A stretch of 64,000 nucleotides of DNA, taken from assembly GCA_028583415.1 (NCBI GenBank), contig CM053276.1, forward strand, positions 118,971,666 through 119,035,665. Direction: 5' to 3'. Source of the DNA: Protea cynaroides. Lineage: Eukaryota; Streptophyta; Magnoliopsida; Proteales; Proteaceae. A model generated the notes under the pieces. It ran no database searches. It was not told the DNA's origin and saw nothing but the letters and a program-made list of their open reading frames with translations. A program made the position numbers and the translations under genes. Below are positions 9,996-22,239 of this stretch, piece after piece (positions within the stretch are counted from its first letter, which is position 1; each line of letters opens with the position of its first letter).

Positions 9996-12620
9996 TTACT
10001 TCTTTAGTCCCCAACAACCCTTGTCTGCACATGAGCAGATTCCATCTTTGAAATGATGAAATTGTTCAGTATCTCTAACGGTTATCTCCCGCCGAACAAT
10101 CTTAGAGATAAATTTGACTGTATTATGGCAGCTACTACACATGTAGAGGTTCTTCGTGACCCAAATAGGCACCCCAGGCACGGTATTGATGAGCCCAAAC
10201 GCAATAGCCAGTCTTTCACTATGCCCACAAAAGATATCTGCCCGTGATGTTCCAGTATCATTTACAAAACTATTCTCAGGCATACCAGGATTAATAGTTT
10301 TTATTCTCTCATACAAGCCATTTAGAACTGCATGAATCTCCTTGATTTGAGGATGGGAACTATCCCCACTGAGGAATGCATGAACTTTTCCCTTAACCTC
10401 CACCCAACTGCAGCCAGGATCAACCATAACTCCTGTTTCTCTCATCATCTTTCTCACTCTCAAAACTTCATCCCATCTACCATTGTCAGCATAGAAGTTA
10501 CATAAAAGAACATAATACCCAACACTCTCTGAATCCATTTTGAATATGAAGCGAGCAGCAAGTTCACCAAGCTCAACCTGTCGATGTATCCTGCACGCAT
10601 TCAACAAGGCTCCCCAAACAGCAGGGTCTGGCTCCAGTGGCATTTTTTCTATAAACTCATAGGCATCTTCCACATGCCCAGCACGACCAAATAAATCCAC
10701 CATGCAAGCATAGTGCTTCAGATTTGGAGTGACACCATACTGCTGTTGCATGCCATTAAAATACTCCAAACCTTCACTCACCATTCCAGATCTACTACAA
10801 GCACATAAGAGGGCAATGAACGTGATTTCATTGGGATTCTCCCCTTCATCTATCATTCTATGAAACAGATCAATAGTAAGTGTTCCATATCCCCGGTAGG
10901 CATAGCCAGTTAACATAATATTCCAAGATGAGACATCCTTGTCTTTATGGCTGTCAAACAGGGTCCTTGCATATTCCATTCTTCCACACCTAGTGTACAT
11001 GTCTAAAAGTGCATTTGGCAGGAACTTCTCAAATCCAACTCCACTCCTTAACGCATGGGCATGAATCTCCTTTCCACACATCAAGGCTCCTATCTTAGCA
11101 CATGTGGAAAGAGCAGCAACAAGTGTAACTAAATTAGGTTTTAAACTGAATCTCATTTGCCGAAAGAAGCTCAAGGCCTCCAAACTCTGGTTGTTGATCC
11201 GAAATCCGGAGATGATGGATGTCCAAGATATCACATTCTTCTCAGGCATCTGTTTGAAGACTTCTAAAGCCTTATCAATGCAGCCACATTTAGAATACAT
11301 GTCAATAAGGATGTTCCCAACTTCTGTATATGTAATAAGGCCCATCTTATTAGCAAACTCATGGAGCTTGATTCCCAAATCAAGAAGTCCTACAGAAGCA
11401 CAAGCAGCAAGAACGCTTACAATAGTGATCTCATCAGGCTTCACACCCTTTAACCCCATCCTCTGATAAGTTTCCACGGCTTTGTGAGGTAGCCCATTTT
11501 TCTCATAACCAGATATCATCGCAGTCCATGACACCACATCCTTGAAACCTATCCTGCAGAAAACTTTTTCCGCTTCTGACAAATTCCCAACACTTGAATA
11601 CATCTGAATCAAAGCATTACAAATTGAAACATCCGCCCCAAATTCCATTCTGCTCACATACCCATGAATCTCCTTCCCTAATCTCGCATCGTTGAGAATC
11701 TCACACGCAGAAATTACACAGGTCATGGTCATGAAATCTGGGTATATAGAAAGATCTCTCATCATGAGGAACAACTTCAAACCCTCCAAACAATCCTCAT
11801 TCTCAACATATCCTGATATCATAGCATTCCACGAGATTTGATCCCTCCTGGGCATTCTATCAAACAATAACCTTGCAGTACGAACATCCCCACACTTAGC
11901 ATACATAGTAATTAAAGCATTAGTCACATCAACATCGGCTTCAAACCCAAATCTAATAACATGAACATGAACCTCCATACCCCTAGCCAAATCCGGAACA
12001 CCACCGCACGTCCTCAGAACACAAGGAAACGTATACATATCGGGTTTGATTCCTACCCACAGCATCCGATGGTACAAATTCAAGGCATCATCAAAGAAAC
12101 CAGATTTAGCGTACCCACCAACCATGACGTTCCATGAAAAGACATCCCTCTCCTCCATTTTGCCAAACACGTACCAGGCATCGAGCAAGTTACCCAGCCG
12201 CACAAACATGCTCAACAGAGCATTTCCCAAGCGAATACTCAAAAGGGCTGTCGAATTGGAGACATGGGCATAAACACGAGCTCCCTGGGAAGCTGCTCGC
12301 TTCCACTCGCATAGCTTTACCAAAGCTATGTACGTTTCCTCCTCGACCGGGACCCCGCATTCTTCCATAGAATCTAAGTGTAGGAGGGCTTGCTCTAAGT
12401 TCCCATGAAGGCATAATTCACATATATCTGAATTCAAATTTACGGTATCAATGGAGTTGGTGTGGAGAGCAGAGATTTCTGAGGATCTTTTCAGAGATAT
12501 CTGGAGGTTTTGTCGATTCGCAGAAGAATTTATAGATTTGGGCTGGAACAGTTTTAAGGGAAGAGGGTAGATAAGGTCTGTTTGAAGTGGAAGTCTAGGA
12601 GTTTTAGCAGAGACAGCCAT
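9996..12620 (-). CDS. ECB2: PPR-DYW plastid RNA-editing factor, ECB2/VAC1-like
   Basis: A single exon encodes 874 residues. From my recollection of the Arabidopsis protein it closely matches ECB2/VAC1 (At1g15510, 866 residues), for example LVRLCEWKRA-like, AWYVFGKMEERDVFSWNVMV, LRTCGGVPDLARGMEVHVHV and NACRIHRQVELGELAARFIF. The basic, Ser-rich first 50 residues look like a plastid transit peptide. PLS-type PPR repeats fill about 70-690, followed by E/E+ motifs, the PG box (GCSWVEVKGKVHAF) and a DYW deaminase domain. That domain keeps the zinc and catalytic signature (CGHSERLAIAF, then CSSCHNTVKFISK). In Arabidopsis the protein is needed for editing of accD and ndhF transcripts and for chloroplast development. 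The start is the first ATG and matches the family N-terminus (MAxSA). The extreme C-terminus is odd: it reads CSCADKGCWGLKK where DYW would be expected. The upstream 380 bp show no clear TATA box. Confidence 0.94.
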   Translation of the reverse strand: MAVSAKTPRLPLQTDLIYPLPLKLFQPKSINSSANRQNLQISLKRSSEISALHTNSIDTVNLNSDICELCLHGNLEQALLHLDSMEECGVPVEEETYIALVKLCEWKRAASQGARVYAHVSNSTALLSIRLGNALLSMFVRLGNLLDAWYVFGKMEERDVFSWNVMVGGYAKSGFFDDALNLYHRMLWVGIKPDMYTFPCVLRTCGGVPDLARGMEVHVHVIRFGFEADVDVTNALITMYAKCGDVRTARLLFDRMPRRDQISWNAMISGYVENEDCLEGLKLFLMMRDLSIYPDFMTMTCVISACEILNDARLGKEIHGYVSRMEFGADVSICNALIQMYSSVGNLSEAEKVFCRIGFKDVVSWTAMISGYEKNGLPHKAVETYQRMGLKGVKPDEITIVSVLAACASVGLLDLGIKLHEFANKMGLITYTEVGNILIDMYSKCGCIDKALEVFKQMPEKNVISWTSIISGFRINNQSLEALSFFRQMRFSLKPNLVTLVAALSTCAKIGALMCGKEIHAHALRSGVGFEKFLPNALLDMYTRCGRMEYARTLFDSHKDKDVSSWNIMLTGYAYRGYGTLTIDLFHRMIDEGENPNEITFIALLCACSRSGMVSEGLEYFNGMQQQYGVTPNLKHYACMVDLFGRAGHVEDAYEFIEKMPLEPDPAVWGALLNACRIHRQVELGELAARFIFKMDSESVGYYVLLCNFYADNGRWDEVLRVRKMMRETGVMVDPGCSWVEVKGKVHAFLSGDSSHPQIKEIHAVLNGLYERIKTINPGMPENSFVNDTGTSRADIFCGHSERLAIAFGLINTVPGVPIWVTKNLYMCSSCHNTVKFISKIVRREITVRDTEQFHHFKDGICSCADKGCWGLKK

Positions 12621-15600
12621 TTTCGAAAGAACATAGCATTGTTTCCGTAAGGTGTCTTCCCTTTCATGTGAGGTGGTTCCGAAGGTACTGCATCATTATC
12701 CGGAATAAACGATATTTAATGATTTCTTTATACAGTATTTTAAAACCCAAAAGCAGAACTCAGACGACTCGCGATTTCAATCACCGTGTCAACTAGGAAA
12801 GGACTTCCTCGGGAGTCGGGAGTCGGGACAACAGCGCTTCATTATCCAACATGGGATTGGGCCAGTTTCGGGCAGGTGCAGGTGGGATTCCAATGTTATC
12901 TTGTAATAGGAGGGTCTTGCGACTAATCCAAGAGTTGGAGTTCAATCGATTTGCCTAATAATATATTGGGAGGTAAACCGACTGAAATCCAGCCCTTGGC
13001 AGCCCGCAATTATGCAGGAGAGGGTGCAAGTGAGATGGGCTTAGAATTTTTGCTCAAAGAAAACCCGACTGTTTATTTTCAAAACCTGAAAACTCAGGAA
13101 GGTTCAAAAGTTGTTGATTTGTATCATCATTCAAGAACTTAAATGATCTACTGTGCTTTTTCTATAATGCTCGGTTTATTTTGAAGTGAAATTTTATATG
13201 AAAAATATACATATTAAAAAAATTATAATATTTATCTTGAAGAGTTAAAAAAAGACAACCTTCCTTTTTCTTACTTATAAGAGATCACTATATTTTACCT
13301 CTTAAGAACAAACATTGAAAATTACCCGAAGATTATCCAATGTTGAGAAAAGAAATCCCCTCATTGATTGGAGGAAAGCACTTGTATCCAAAAGAGAGAA
13401 CCCTCAAGTCTCAATTGCTTCCATTGTAAGGCCGGCCTAGCTAGCCTATCGAGAGGTGGACAATTTGATGGGCTGGACCAGGCTTTACCCCACGTGCTAT
13501 AAGTGGGCTGGGCTCCCTTCTGCTTCTAGTTCTAATAACACCAATCATCTCATCTTTTGATTTAAATGTAGGTCCTTTGTTTTAACTTAATATTTTACGC
13601 TTACGTGTAAAATTTCTATGTTAAATTTAACAACAAAACAAATAGAACCATAAAAAAAAATGAGAAATCAAAAGGTCCTCCAAGATTTCCAATCTTATTT
13701 ATATATATGGAATATAAATGACAAAACCTGATTTGTTTTTCTGGGAATGCGTGTGAAACTCATTCTCTTGAAGGGAAAAAAAAAACACGAGAAGCTCATT
13801 TTGCTAATTTCCAATGTTTTCCATGGGTCAAAGATGATTTTTTCTTTGAATGCATAATGGGGGAGGTTTTCATACATGGACAGACCTTCCCTCTAGTAAG
13901 GACGGTTTTAGAGTTCTTACTAAAAAAATATATAAATAAATAAAAAAACAAAGAGACAGTGTTAGAATTTATTATTATTTTTTTTTTTTCTTTCTCTTTC
14001 TAATAGTTTTGCACCACGATTTAACCCACATTATAAATTCGTATTAAACTAAAAGAAAATTACCAATGAGACGTAGAGAGCGTCCTTCCTAACATAAGCC
14101 CCACTCATGTCCATCATTTCTTGCCAGATGGCAACTGATGAGTGTATAATACAATGTATGTTTCTTAGGTAGTAGGTTAGGTGGAGATGACTTTATTTGG
14201 AATAGTTTTAAGGTCTATAACGACTGGTGGAGGTCGTTCTACGCGTCCCGAGAAAGCAGGAAGTTAGCATTGGCAGTCGCAAAACACAGCGGTCCCCATA
14301 GCTGAACTACGGGATCTTCCCACCACTCCCTGACAAAAAACGTCCTATCTGTAAACACACGTCATCACTGCAATCTGCATATTCCCCTCAGATATTCCCA
14401 TCACTAGGTCAGGTGTCCAAAGAGGGCAGAAATTATAACTAAACGTGTCATCGTTACCACGTATCCACTTGGCCAGCTCTCAACGGTTCAATCACCTTCT
14501 CTCTCTTTTTTTTTTTCTTTCCCACAAACAGATACTTCCATATAGGAGCCTTACAATTGGTGCGACGGTGCCCACTTTGCCTCCATCAATAAACCATTTA
14601 TTAACCTTCTTATTATTATTATTATTATTATTTTATCTTTCTAAAATCTAGCGTTAAAAAAAAAAAAAAAAAAAAAAAAAACAAACATAGGGTAACAAGA
14701 GCAAAAAAAAAATTTTAGTTTAATAATAATAAAAAAAAAAATGTCTATGAGAACCCAATATTAACCACCATGAAGGCTTCCAATTAGGTTGGGCCACATG
14801 AAATGAAAATTTCCTTCCATTTTTATTTGTTTTATTATAAAAATTTACATCCAGATGATTTTTTTTTTTCTGTTAACTATAGGTATCTAGACATTCGGTC
14901 TAACAAGTCCTGTGGGTTCATACTAACCCCATATTATTTCTGAGCTGAATGAGAACTAATTTCACTTGCACCCAAAAAAAAAAAAAAATAACACTTAATT
15001 AACACCTCAGTATAGGTAATCCCAAAACGGTAAAGGGAGTCAAACACATAATCCTCCTCTTCTAGAGGCATAAGCCTCTTACTTAGTGAACTACTCCTTA
15101 TCTTCTTATTTATTTAATTTCATATTGTATATATATATTTTTTTTTTTTGCTAGGATTCACCTGAGTCTCATGTGTCGACAATCTAACAGGGGTGCCGCC
15201 CCTTCTCCCAAACCTTTGGAAGAAGAGAATTTGAATCCATATCTGGTAAGTGTAATAAATAGATCTAATAAATATAAAAAGAAAAAAGATTTAGTTGTGT
15301 ACAAGATCGTCCATGGTTTATCATCTTTGTCTTACAATTAAAAAAATAAGGTAGCAGTTAGAATTTAAAAAAAAAAAAAAAAAAAAGAAGAAGAAAATTA
15401 AGTGGAAAGAACTTATTTCTAAGTTAGGTTTCCATGTGGTAGATGGGTTTTCATCTCCTTCCCATCAAAAATAAAAAAAAAAATAAAAAAAAATACAAGT
15501 TCTTCAGGTGCGGATGATGTATAGTCACTTATCACGGGTAATGAACCTTAGTCTTATGAACAATAAATATGACAGAAGGTCATAGGATACTATGGCAAGT

Positions 15601-16594
15601 GGGCGATGGGGCTGTGGTTCAACGGCAAATTTTGTTGTTTTAAATATAGTAATTAATAAGGGCATGTTAATTTCATGCCCGCACTAGATAGTTTGATCAA
15701 ATAATATTGAAGATGTCATGTTTAGATTCAAAACAATTATTAATTAGGCATTTACAGTACCAGGGTATGGTCTTACCAAATCGATTGAATGAACTGAATA
15801 TATTTTTAGATCGAATCAAATTGAATCATGGTTTGAACCAAACAAATACAATCTTAAAGCTTAATTAAAACCTAATATAATAAAACATCTCTTATTCTCT
15901 TTCATTTCTCAAGTCTTCCACTTGTTTGTTATGTCATCGTATTTGTCTTCATGAGTTATTACAAGCTTGGTAAAAACCTTTACAATCTTATATAAAGGTA
16001 TCTAATTTACAACATGAGAACAATTATGGATTCGAAACCAAAACAATTATTTTTCTTGATACAAATACATTGATATTTTTCTCGTTAGAAGTTAGATTGT
16101 TATGATTTATGAGCAGTGGTACAGTTTCATTAAAAATTGAATAAAAATAAGAAAAAATGATACAAGATCATATCCGTCTCGACAAAAACTAATACGATTG
16201 ACTGATTCAATACCGATTACTTAAAAGTTTGAAATCTAACTCGTGGCTATACATACATAAAGCATTAAGAGTACAAATCTATATCTATATTTATATACTT
16301 TGGAAGGGTGAGATGTCATCCACCGTGTGTTCAAACTTTTAAAATGTTTTCTGAAACAAAAATGTTCCTTATTTTTTAATTTAATTTTATAAAGGTTATC
16401 ATTTATTCATGTACCATATGGCATCAATGATTGAAACTCCATATATGTTAAGCAACTCAGATTGATTGAGAGCTGCGAGGGTTATATTACCGCTGAAAAG
16501 ATCATAGACAGTGAAAGCTTAGCAAATCATTCACCGAACTTTGTCCACTTTTCCTCTGTAGCCAGATGATTGTGATATTCTGCTTGCGTTTGTC
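12621..16594. other. Intergenic DNA, no gene recognised
   Basis: The first few hundred bases are the 5' flank of the minus-strand ECB2-like gene. The rest is AT-rich, with many poly-A/T runs (for example 14655-14681 and 15368-15386) and short tandem ATT units near 14608-14632. I see no coding block, RNA gene or transposon end until the TCATC target duplication at 16595. Confidence 0.55.
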
Positions 16595-16599
16595 TCATC

Positions 16600-17030
16600 T
16601 GTAATAATTTTTAATGCAGGTTAGGGTTATTCCAATAGGATTTCCCATGAACCTTAACGAATCCACCACACAGATAACTAGAATACAATGGGCAATAAAA
16701 GAGATGATAGAACACATACCATTTGCTGTAGATTGATTTTCGACCGTTTCCTGTACCTTGAATGCTTCGATTAGAGTCTTCTACAGCCTCGTTGGGATCC
16801 CTTTTGCCTCTGTGCGTATGGGAGCAACAGAGAGATAAAACCAATGACTGTGGGGACCCTAATCATTGTATTTATAATACAATCTCTAACCCGGAACCAT
16901 TCCCACAAGTGGCTCGGGTTAGTAGTCTCTAACCGTGACGAACCGGACCTGAACCGGTCAAACCCAGAATTGAACTCCCACTTAACAACGGTTAGGTAAT
17001 TGATCAAGCCCACACATCGGGAATCTAACA
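16600..17030 (-). repeat. 3' LTR (full length) of Copia element 16600-21952
   Basis: 431 bp, flanked outside by TCATC and inside (on the minus strand) by the purine tract. It is the complete copy of the LTR. Confidence 0.9.
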
Positions 17031-17299
17031 ATCTCCCACTTGGGCTAGATTAATTACAAAACCACCGTCGAAAAGTGTGACCATGGAATCCTATTACATA
17101 ATAAACCGTCATCAAACTTTGATCCACTCATCAAGCCTACCAATGTCGAGAACAACAATGAAAATACTCCAACATATCCGGTGTACTACCTTACGTCGGC
17201 TACATACAAGGGTCTACTTAATGATATGAATCGCCTAGAGACATGTATACATGAAAATATTATTTCATGTGGGTCCAGATCGAATAACCTTCGATCTAA

Positions 17300-17470
17300 T
17301 TGCCTTGATAAAACCTCGGAGGCAATAAACCTTCATATTGATCGTAGCAAACCGCCAATACCCTTTTGGTCAATATTGTACTAATTGCCTTGATAAAACC
17401 TCAGAGACAATAAACCTTGATATTGACCGTAGCAAACCGCCACATACCCTTTTGGTCAATATCGTACTTT
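17300..17470. repeat. Two-copy ~85-bp tandem repeat
   Basis: A unit beginning TTGCCTTGATAAAACCTC and containing CGTAGCAAACCGCCA and CCCTTTTGGTCAATAT occurs twice, about 85 bp apart. Shorter ATACCGCC(T/C)..TTCATTTGGCT units continue to about 17560. It is inside the young Copia element, close to its 3' end. Confidence 0.85.
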
Positions 17471-17952
17471 GGCACACCGCCGTGAACTATGGCTAAATAC
17501 CGCCCCGTTCATTTGGCTTAATACCGCCTTGTTCATTTGGCTAAATACCGCCTTTGTCAATGACATGTCAATGAATATGCAACATAGCAATAAATGAATC
17601 TTTGAAATAAAAATAACCATGGTAATAAATATCTGTGCCAAAACCATTGGCAATATAAATAAACATAATGAACTAAATCATTATCAAAGTGAGAAAAGTT
17701 TCCCACTAACCAAGCACATTTAATGAATTAACCATTTCTATATTAAACATACAGTCCCTTGGAGACTCCCCTTGACAAAACCTTCGTCAGAGAATCTACA
17801 ATCAAGATGTTTAACGAATGTGCTCTACAATGAAATAAGTTCTTTGACCTTTTTCTCTCACCTAAAGAGATTTGAAATCTGATCTCTATTATATACACAA
17901 TGATCAATGATAATCTCAACAAAGTTTTAAGAAGATACAACTCTGTCAAACT

Positions 17953-18219
17953 TCAGGTATCACTACCTGGATGCTTGCTTAATCCACATATTGACTTTAT
18001 AAGTCTACAAAATAGATTTTCTTTTTCCTTTACCTCAAAACCTTCTAGGTAAAGCCTATAAACACCTTCTTTCAGATTTTCTTTGATCAAAACGATCTTT
18101 ACATCTATCTGATGCAACTCCAAAATAAAATGCATAACTAAGACCTCAAAGATTTGAAGTCTATACTTTTCATTCTCTTTGTGTGATTTCACTTCGCTAC
18201 AAGTTTTACTTTGTAACAA
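17953..18219 (-). pseudogene. Copia reverse-transcriptase fragment
   Basis: The minus-strand frame reads HFILELHQIDVKIVLIKENL, then GVYRLYLEGFEVKEKE and LIKSICGL. This aligns in order with the conserved Copia RT stretch (ELHQMDVKTAFLNGDL...EGF...KSIYGLKQ). The catalytic YVDD block is absent, and no joined frame continues on either side. Confidence 0.85.
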
Positions 18220-20269
18220 TCAATTCTCCCACTGGAATCACACATTTTCTTACATATCCATTTGAGCCTATGAATACACCGCTCATGACAAGAGCATAAA
18301 ATCCCAAATCTCATTGATGTTCATAAATAACGATACATCAATTATGACTGGTAACCATCCAAAAACAATTTCATTATTGACAACTTGTTTAAAACTATTG
18401 GGATCTTTATCTTGTCCAATGCCATAATATCTATTTTTGAGGTATAACTTGTGATGAAATCACAGATCTACAGGTCTATTATATCTCCTCATTGCCTTAT
18501 CTAGCTCTGGTATCTTGGCTATGCATCAACCTGAATGAAGATAATTTCAATAATTATCTCATTACACTCTGATAATACTTTTGATACCTCAACTAATTGT
18601 TCCACAATAATTTTCATGTGATTTCATTAAACTTATGTTTCTTGGATGTGACTGCTAACCAACATCATCAATGAATCTTGTTGAATCCTTGGACATGAGT
18701 GGATATCCCAAAAATGATAACTCAATCTCCTAAAATAATTACTCTCCCACGAGTGTTATGAAAATACGTTACTTTCACAGTTCCAATCAAGAAGATAACT
18801 TGAACTGAAACCAACTTACATGGCACCCTATTAATACTATAGGCTGCAGAATTGATCACTTTAAATGAGCTAATACACTCTCGAGTTCTCTTGATCACAT
18901 CTATTTGTCACTCTTTTGTTATTGAGTCTCATCCACATGATGCTAAGTCATAAGTTTTAGCACTTGTAAACATTTGACTAAAATCATTGGGAGTATATCA
19001 ATATCACCCAATCTACCTTAACAATTTACATTCTCCTTCAGATCCAACAGTCTTTAATCCTTTAATAAAAATATTTTCCCCTTAAACATCCTTACAAGTA
19101 AACAAGTCATTAACTTTAGGGGTTTCCAGAATTCTGTTCTTTACAACCTTTTCGTCTTTCATTAGATAAGAGTCCTAAATATCTATGCTAAGGATGGAAT
19201 TAGGATATACTGTCTAACTTCTATAGCCAAGTAAACTACAGAGAGTAAATAAGGGTTTTTGCTACTCTTATAGGTTTGGATTACTTCTATTACTTAAGTC
19301 TCCAATCTCCATTACCTTCTTACTCGAAAGTTTCATGATCCTACTTTTCTTTCAGTTATAACCTTTTCCACATGTTTCTTCTGAGTTCCTGTAGCTCCAT
19401 AAAATCATTTTTCTTGTCAGAAGTTTCTTACTATTCCTTGAAAATTTGTTTTTTTTTTCTGTAAGACCCTACCTTTCACTTACTGCATTTGTCAGAGTAT
19501 GACTCACACGTCATAACATTGGCATTCAATCCTTTCTCTTTGCTTTGAAATTTCTTTCTTAGTGTAAAGGAAATCAACTCATCTTACATCCTTTGGGTTT
19601 ATGGGTCACCGGGATCTAACTTTGCGTTCGGGTGAGGAAGTGAAAGTCAAGTGAATCATCTATAATATTCCAATGAGTTACCTATAGAGATTCACATATC
19701 TCAGAGCTTATTAGTGATGGCTAATAGCTCTAACCTGTGTTTTCTCACACACCATTATTCCTCACACACCATTATCATCCTATACCATCAAAACTGGTAC
19801 AGACAACCTTGAGAATACAACATCTCTCCACCCATTTTAAAGACCAAAATTTCTTTGGATTTCACTATGAACATCTATTTTCAATGTTCCTTATTTGAAT
19901 TTTCTTTTCCGATCTTAGGAATTGAATATTCCTAAAGATCAAAATAGAATCTCCGCCGAGTACTAGGTTAAGCATTCCTAGACTAGCTTTCACTTTTTCA
20001 TGCCAATTCATAGAACCGGCTCGCCATACGGCATCATGAGGTGTTTGATCATTATATGTTCACTAATATGTGTGACATAATGCAAACATACACACAAGAT
20101 AATTTAAACTTACAAAATATATGCAAGTCCATTTCCTTTGAAGAGTCAACCGAAACTACGCCCTCATCCTTTTGGGACAAGAGCGCATTATCCTTTGGGA
20201 CAAGAGCGCCTTGTCCTTCTACTATCCGTGCATAACCTCGCGAAGGGATAATGACTTTCAAAATTCCAC

Positions 20270-20716
20270 CACCTTTGGGTGTATGAAACTCCCAAAGTCA
20301 AGATCCTTCATCCATGTGATGAGTTTACATGATCTTTGACACCGCCACCTTTGGGTGGACAATGCCTCTTTCTGCTTCCACAAAAGTGAAAATCTTGATA
20401 ATGTCACATTTAAGTGAGCACTATCCTTCCTTGCTTGTGTCTATAAATGCATAAGTTCGATTTGAGCATATCATGATAGAACCGAGCTTGCCACTTTAGT
20501 GGTCCCACCTAATTCTTACACAATATGTACAAATCATAATTTGAATAAACTGGGACAATGCCACTCTTAGGTGAACACCTGTCATTCTTTAAAGCATTTA
20601 CAAACACGATCGCTTGAATTTGAATATATCATGACAAAACAAGGTATACCACTTTGGTGGAATCCACCAAGTTCTACCATGATATGAACAAATCCCAAAT
20701 TGCACTCTAGTGGGAT
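20270..20716. repeat. Array of short palindromes
   Basis: About seven short imperfect palindromes of the type CCACCTTTGGGTGG, CCACTTTAGTGG and CCACTTTGGTGG recur every 55-90 bp, near 20271, 20345, 20405, 20490, 20561, 20650 and 20704. They sit in the non-coding interior of the young Copia element. Each could form a 4-6 bp stem. Function unknown. Confidence 0.6.
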
Positions 20717-21040
20717 ATATATAACCATGAATGTTTTTTTTTTTTAAATCAACTTTATAAGTCTAAACATTCAAATAAACATGCACTTTAGCTCAACAAT
20801 CATTATGATACAAAAATATTGAGAAAAACCAGCAGAAACACTGCAAATCGAGCTCTAAAAGAGCATTAACTAGGAAAAATATTATTTCCAATGTATCAAA
20901 ATGTATCAATATCTATTCCAGTTGAAGAGCATTGAAAACCAAGTCCAACGGAACAAACCGGAGGTCAATCCGACCTTCCTAGCTCCCCACAATCCAGTTT
21001 AAGTCGGATTGTGAATGCGATCAAAAACTGCAAGGCAAAC

Positions 21041-21610
21041 AGGCCTTAAAAGTTTGGACCGGTACGAACCGCAATCTGAACCAAACCGGCGGTCCGACCA
21101 GACAAACCGGTCTAACCGGTTCGACCAATGAGCATCCGGGTCAAATTTTCCGGGTTTTCGGGGCGAACTGCCGGGTCAATAATCCGGGTCCAGGGGCGGG
21201 TCATTGGGGCACCCGTTTGTGGGTTACGGATCTGGGTGCCGGATCACCCACTCGGGTTCCCGGTCGGCCCGGCCTTCGGGTCGCCTTTGGCTGGTTCTAA
21301 CCGGCTCTGGCCGGGCCGGCCCGGGCTAGGTTTGATTGGTCGGCCGGCTTGGGCTCGGGCCCGCCAGCCCGCCGAGTCTAGTCGGGGCCGGGCGCTGGGC
21401 CGGGTAGACTCGGCCCGAGTCAACCCTGAGAACCCGTTGGGGTTAGCGATCCGGCGGGTCGACCCGGCGAGGACTCGGCGCCGTCGAAAATTTTTTTTTT
21501 TTTTAAAATCCAATCGCCGGCGCGTGGCTTTCACGCCGCATTTTCGGCGGCGCGTGGAGGCGCGTCCGGCTACCGCCGGCGACCACTTAGTACCGGTCGA
21601 ATTGTTTTTC
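21041..21610. other. GC-rich leader region of the Copia element
   Basis: This stretch is strikingly richer in G+C than its AT-rich surroundings, with repeated CCGG, GGTTCGAC and CGGGTC words (for example about 21110-21480). It lies just inside the 5' LTR and primer site on the minus strand, so it is leader/UTR sequence. The open frames across it are composition effects and not genes. Confidence 0.7.
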
Positions 21611-21793
21611 GAGTTCTACAACCCGGGATAGTTTATTTTGAATTTCGGTCTGAAAAATTTTTGAAGGGTTTTAAACTTTGTGGGAAAAATTTTGGAGAAA
21701 AATTTATCCCTTTTTTTCAATTCTGTCATTCCTACCATTTTAATTGTCCATTACCTATGATCCTAGCTCTGTGTGGGTGGCTCTGATACCAAT

Positions 21794-21952
21794 TGTAATA
21801 ATTTTTAATGCAGGTTAGGGTTATTCCAATGGGATTTCCCATGAACCTTAACGAATCCACCACACAGATAACTAGAATACAATGGGCAATAAAAGAGATG
21901 ATAGAACACATACCATTTGCATTGATCAAGCCCACACATCAGGAATCTAACA
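21794..21952 (-). repeat. 5' LTR, internally deleted, of Copia element 16600-21952
   Basis: 159 bp. It joins the first 127 bp and last 32 bp of the full LTR, with the join at CATTTGC|ATTGATCAAG. It is followed by TCATC, and the initiator-Met primer site lies just inside it. The missing middle probably removed part of the LTR regulatory region. Confidence 0.9.
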
Positions 21953-22239
21953 TCATCGTATTATGTTTGTTTATGGTCATGTCTAAATATCTTGCCAAAT
22001 ACCAGGAACAAATGTGTACGAAAGTTAATCACCTTTCGGGCGGGGATTGATAAGTTGTGGCCTTGTGGCCCTGTGGGTGTGGGTAGAAATTTTAATTCCA
22101 AATCAACAGGATCTTGGGAGGAAAAGTTACTATTCGTCGTATATAGGAGATCCGTATGCTAGGAGGAAAGAGTCTAAGATATGAGAAAGACTGAGAAAGA
22201 ACATAATAGAGATAATATCGACATTATTTTCTCAAAACT

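Larger units (their letters stand above)
16600..21952 (-). mobile_element. Ty1/Copia LTR retrotransposon, young but decayed inside
   Basis: The LTRs at 16600-17030 (431 bp) and 21794-21952 (159 bp) start TGTAATAATTTTTAATGCAGG and end GGAATCTAACA. The right copy lacks about 272 bp from its middle. The target duplication TCATC is present on both sides (16595-16599 and 21953-21957). On the minus strand, TGGTATCAGAGCC (rev-comp of about 21779-21791) is an initiator-Met primer site. AAGTGGGAGAT (rev-comp of about 17031-17041) is the purine tract. Shared LTR sequence differs at about 2 of 159 positions, implying a recent insertion. Even so, the 4.8-kb interior keeps only one recognisable reverse-transcriptase fragment, so the element was probably mobilised in trans. 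Confidence 0.92.

Noticed and set aside
21128..21631. 167-codon Gly/Arg-rich frame
   Set aside because: Produced by the GC-rich, stop-poor leader of the Copia element. Open frames occur on both strands there.
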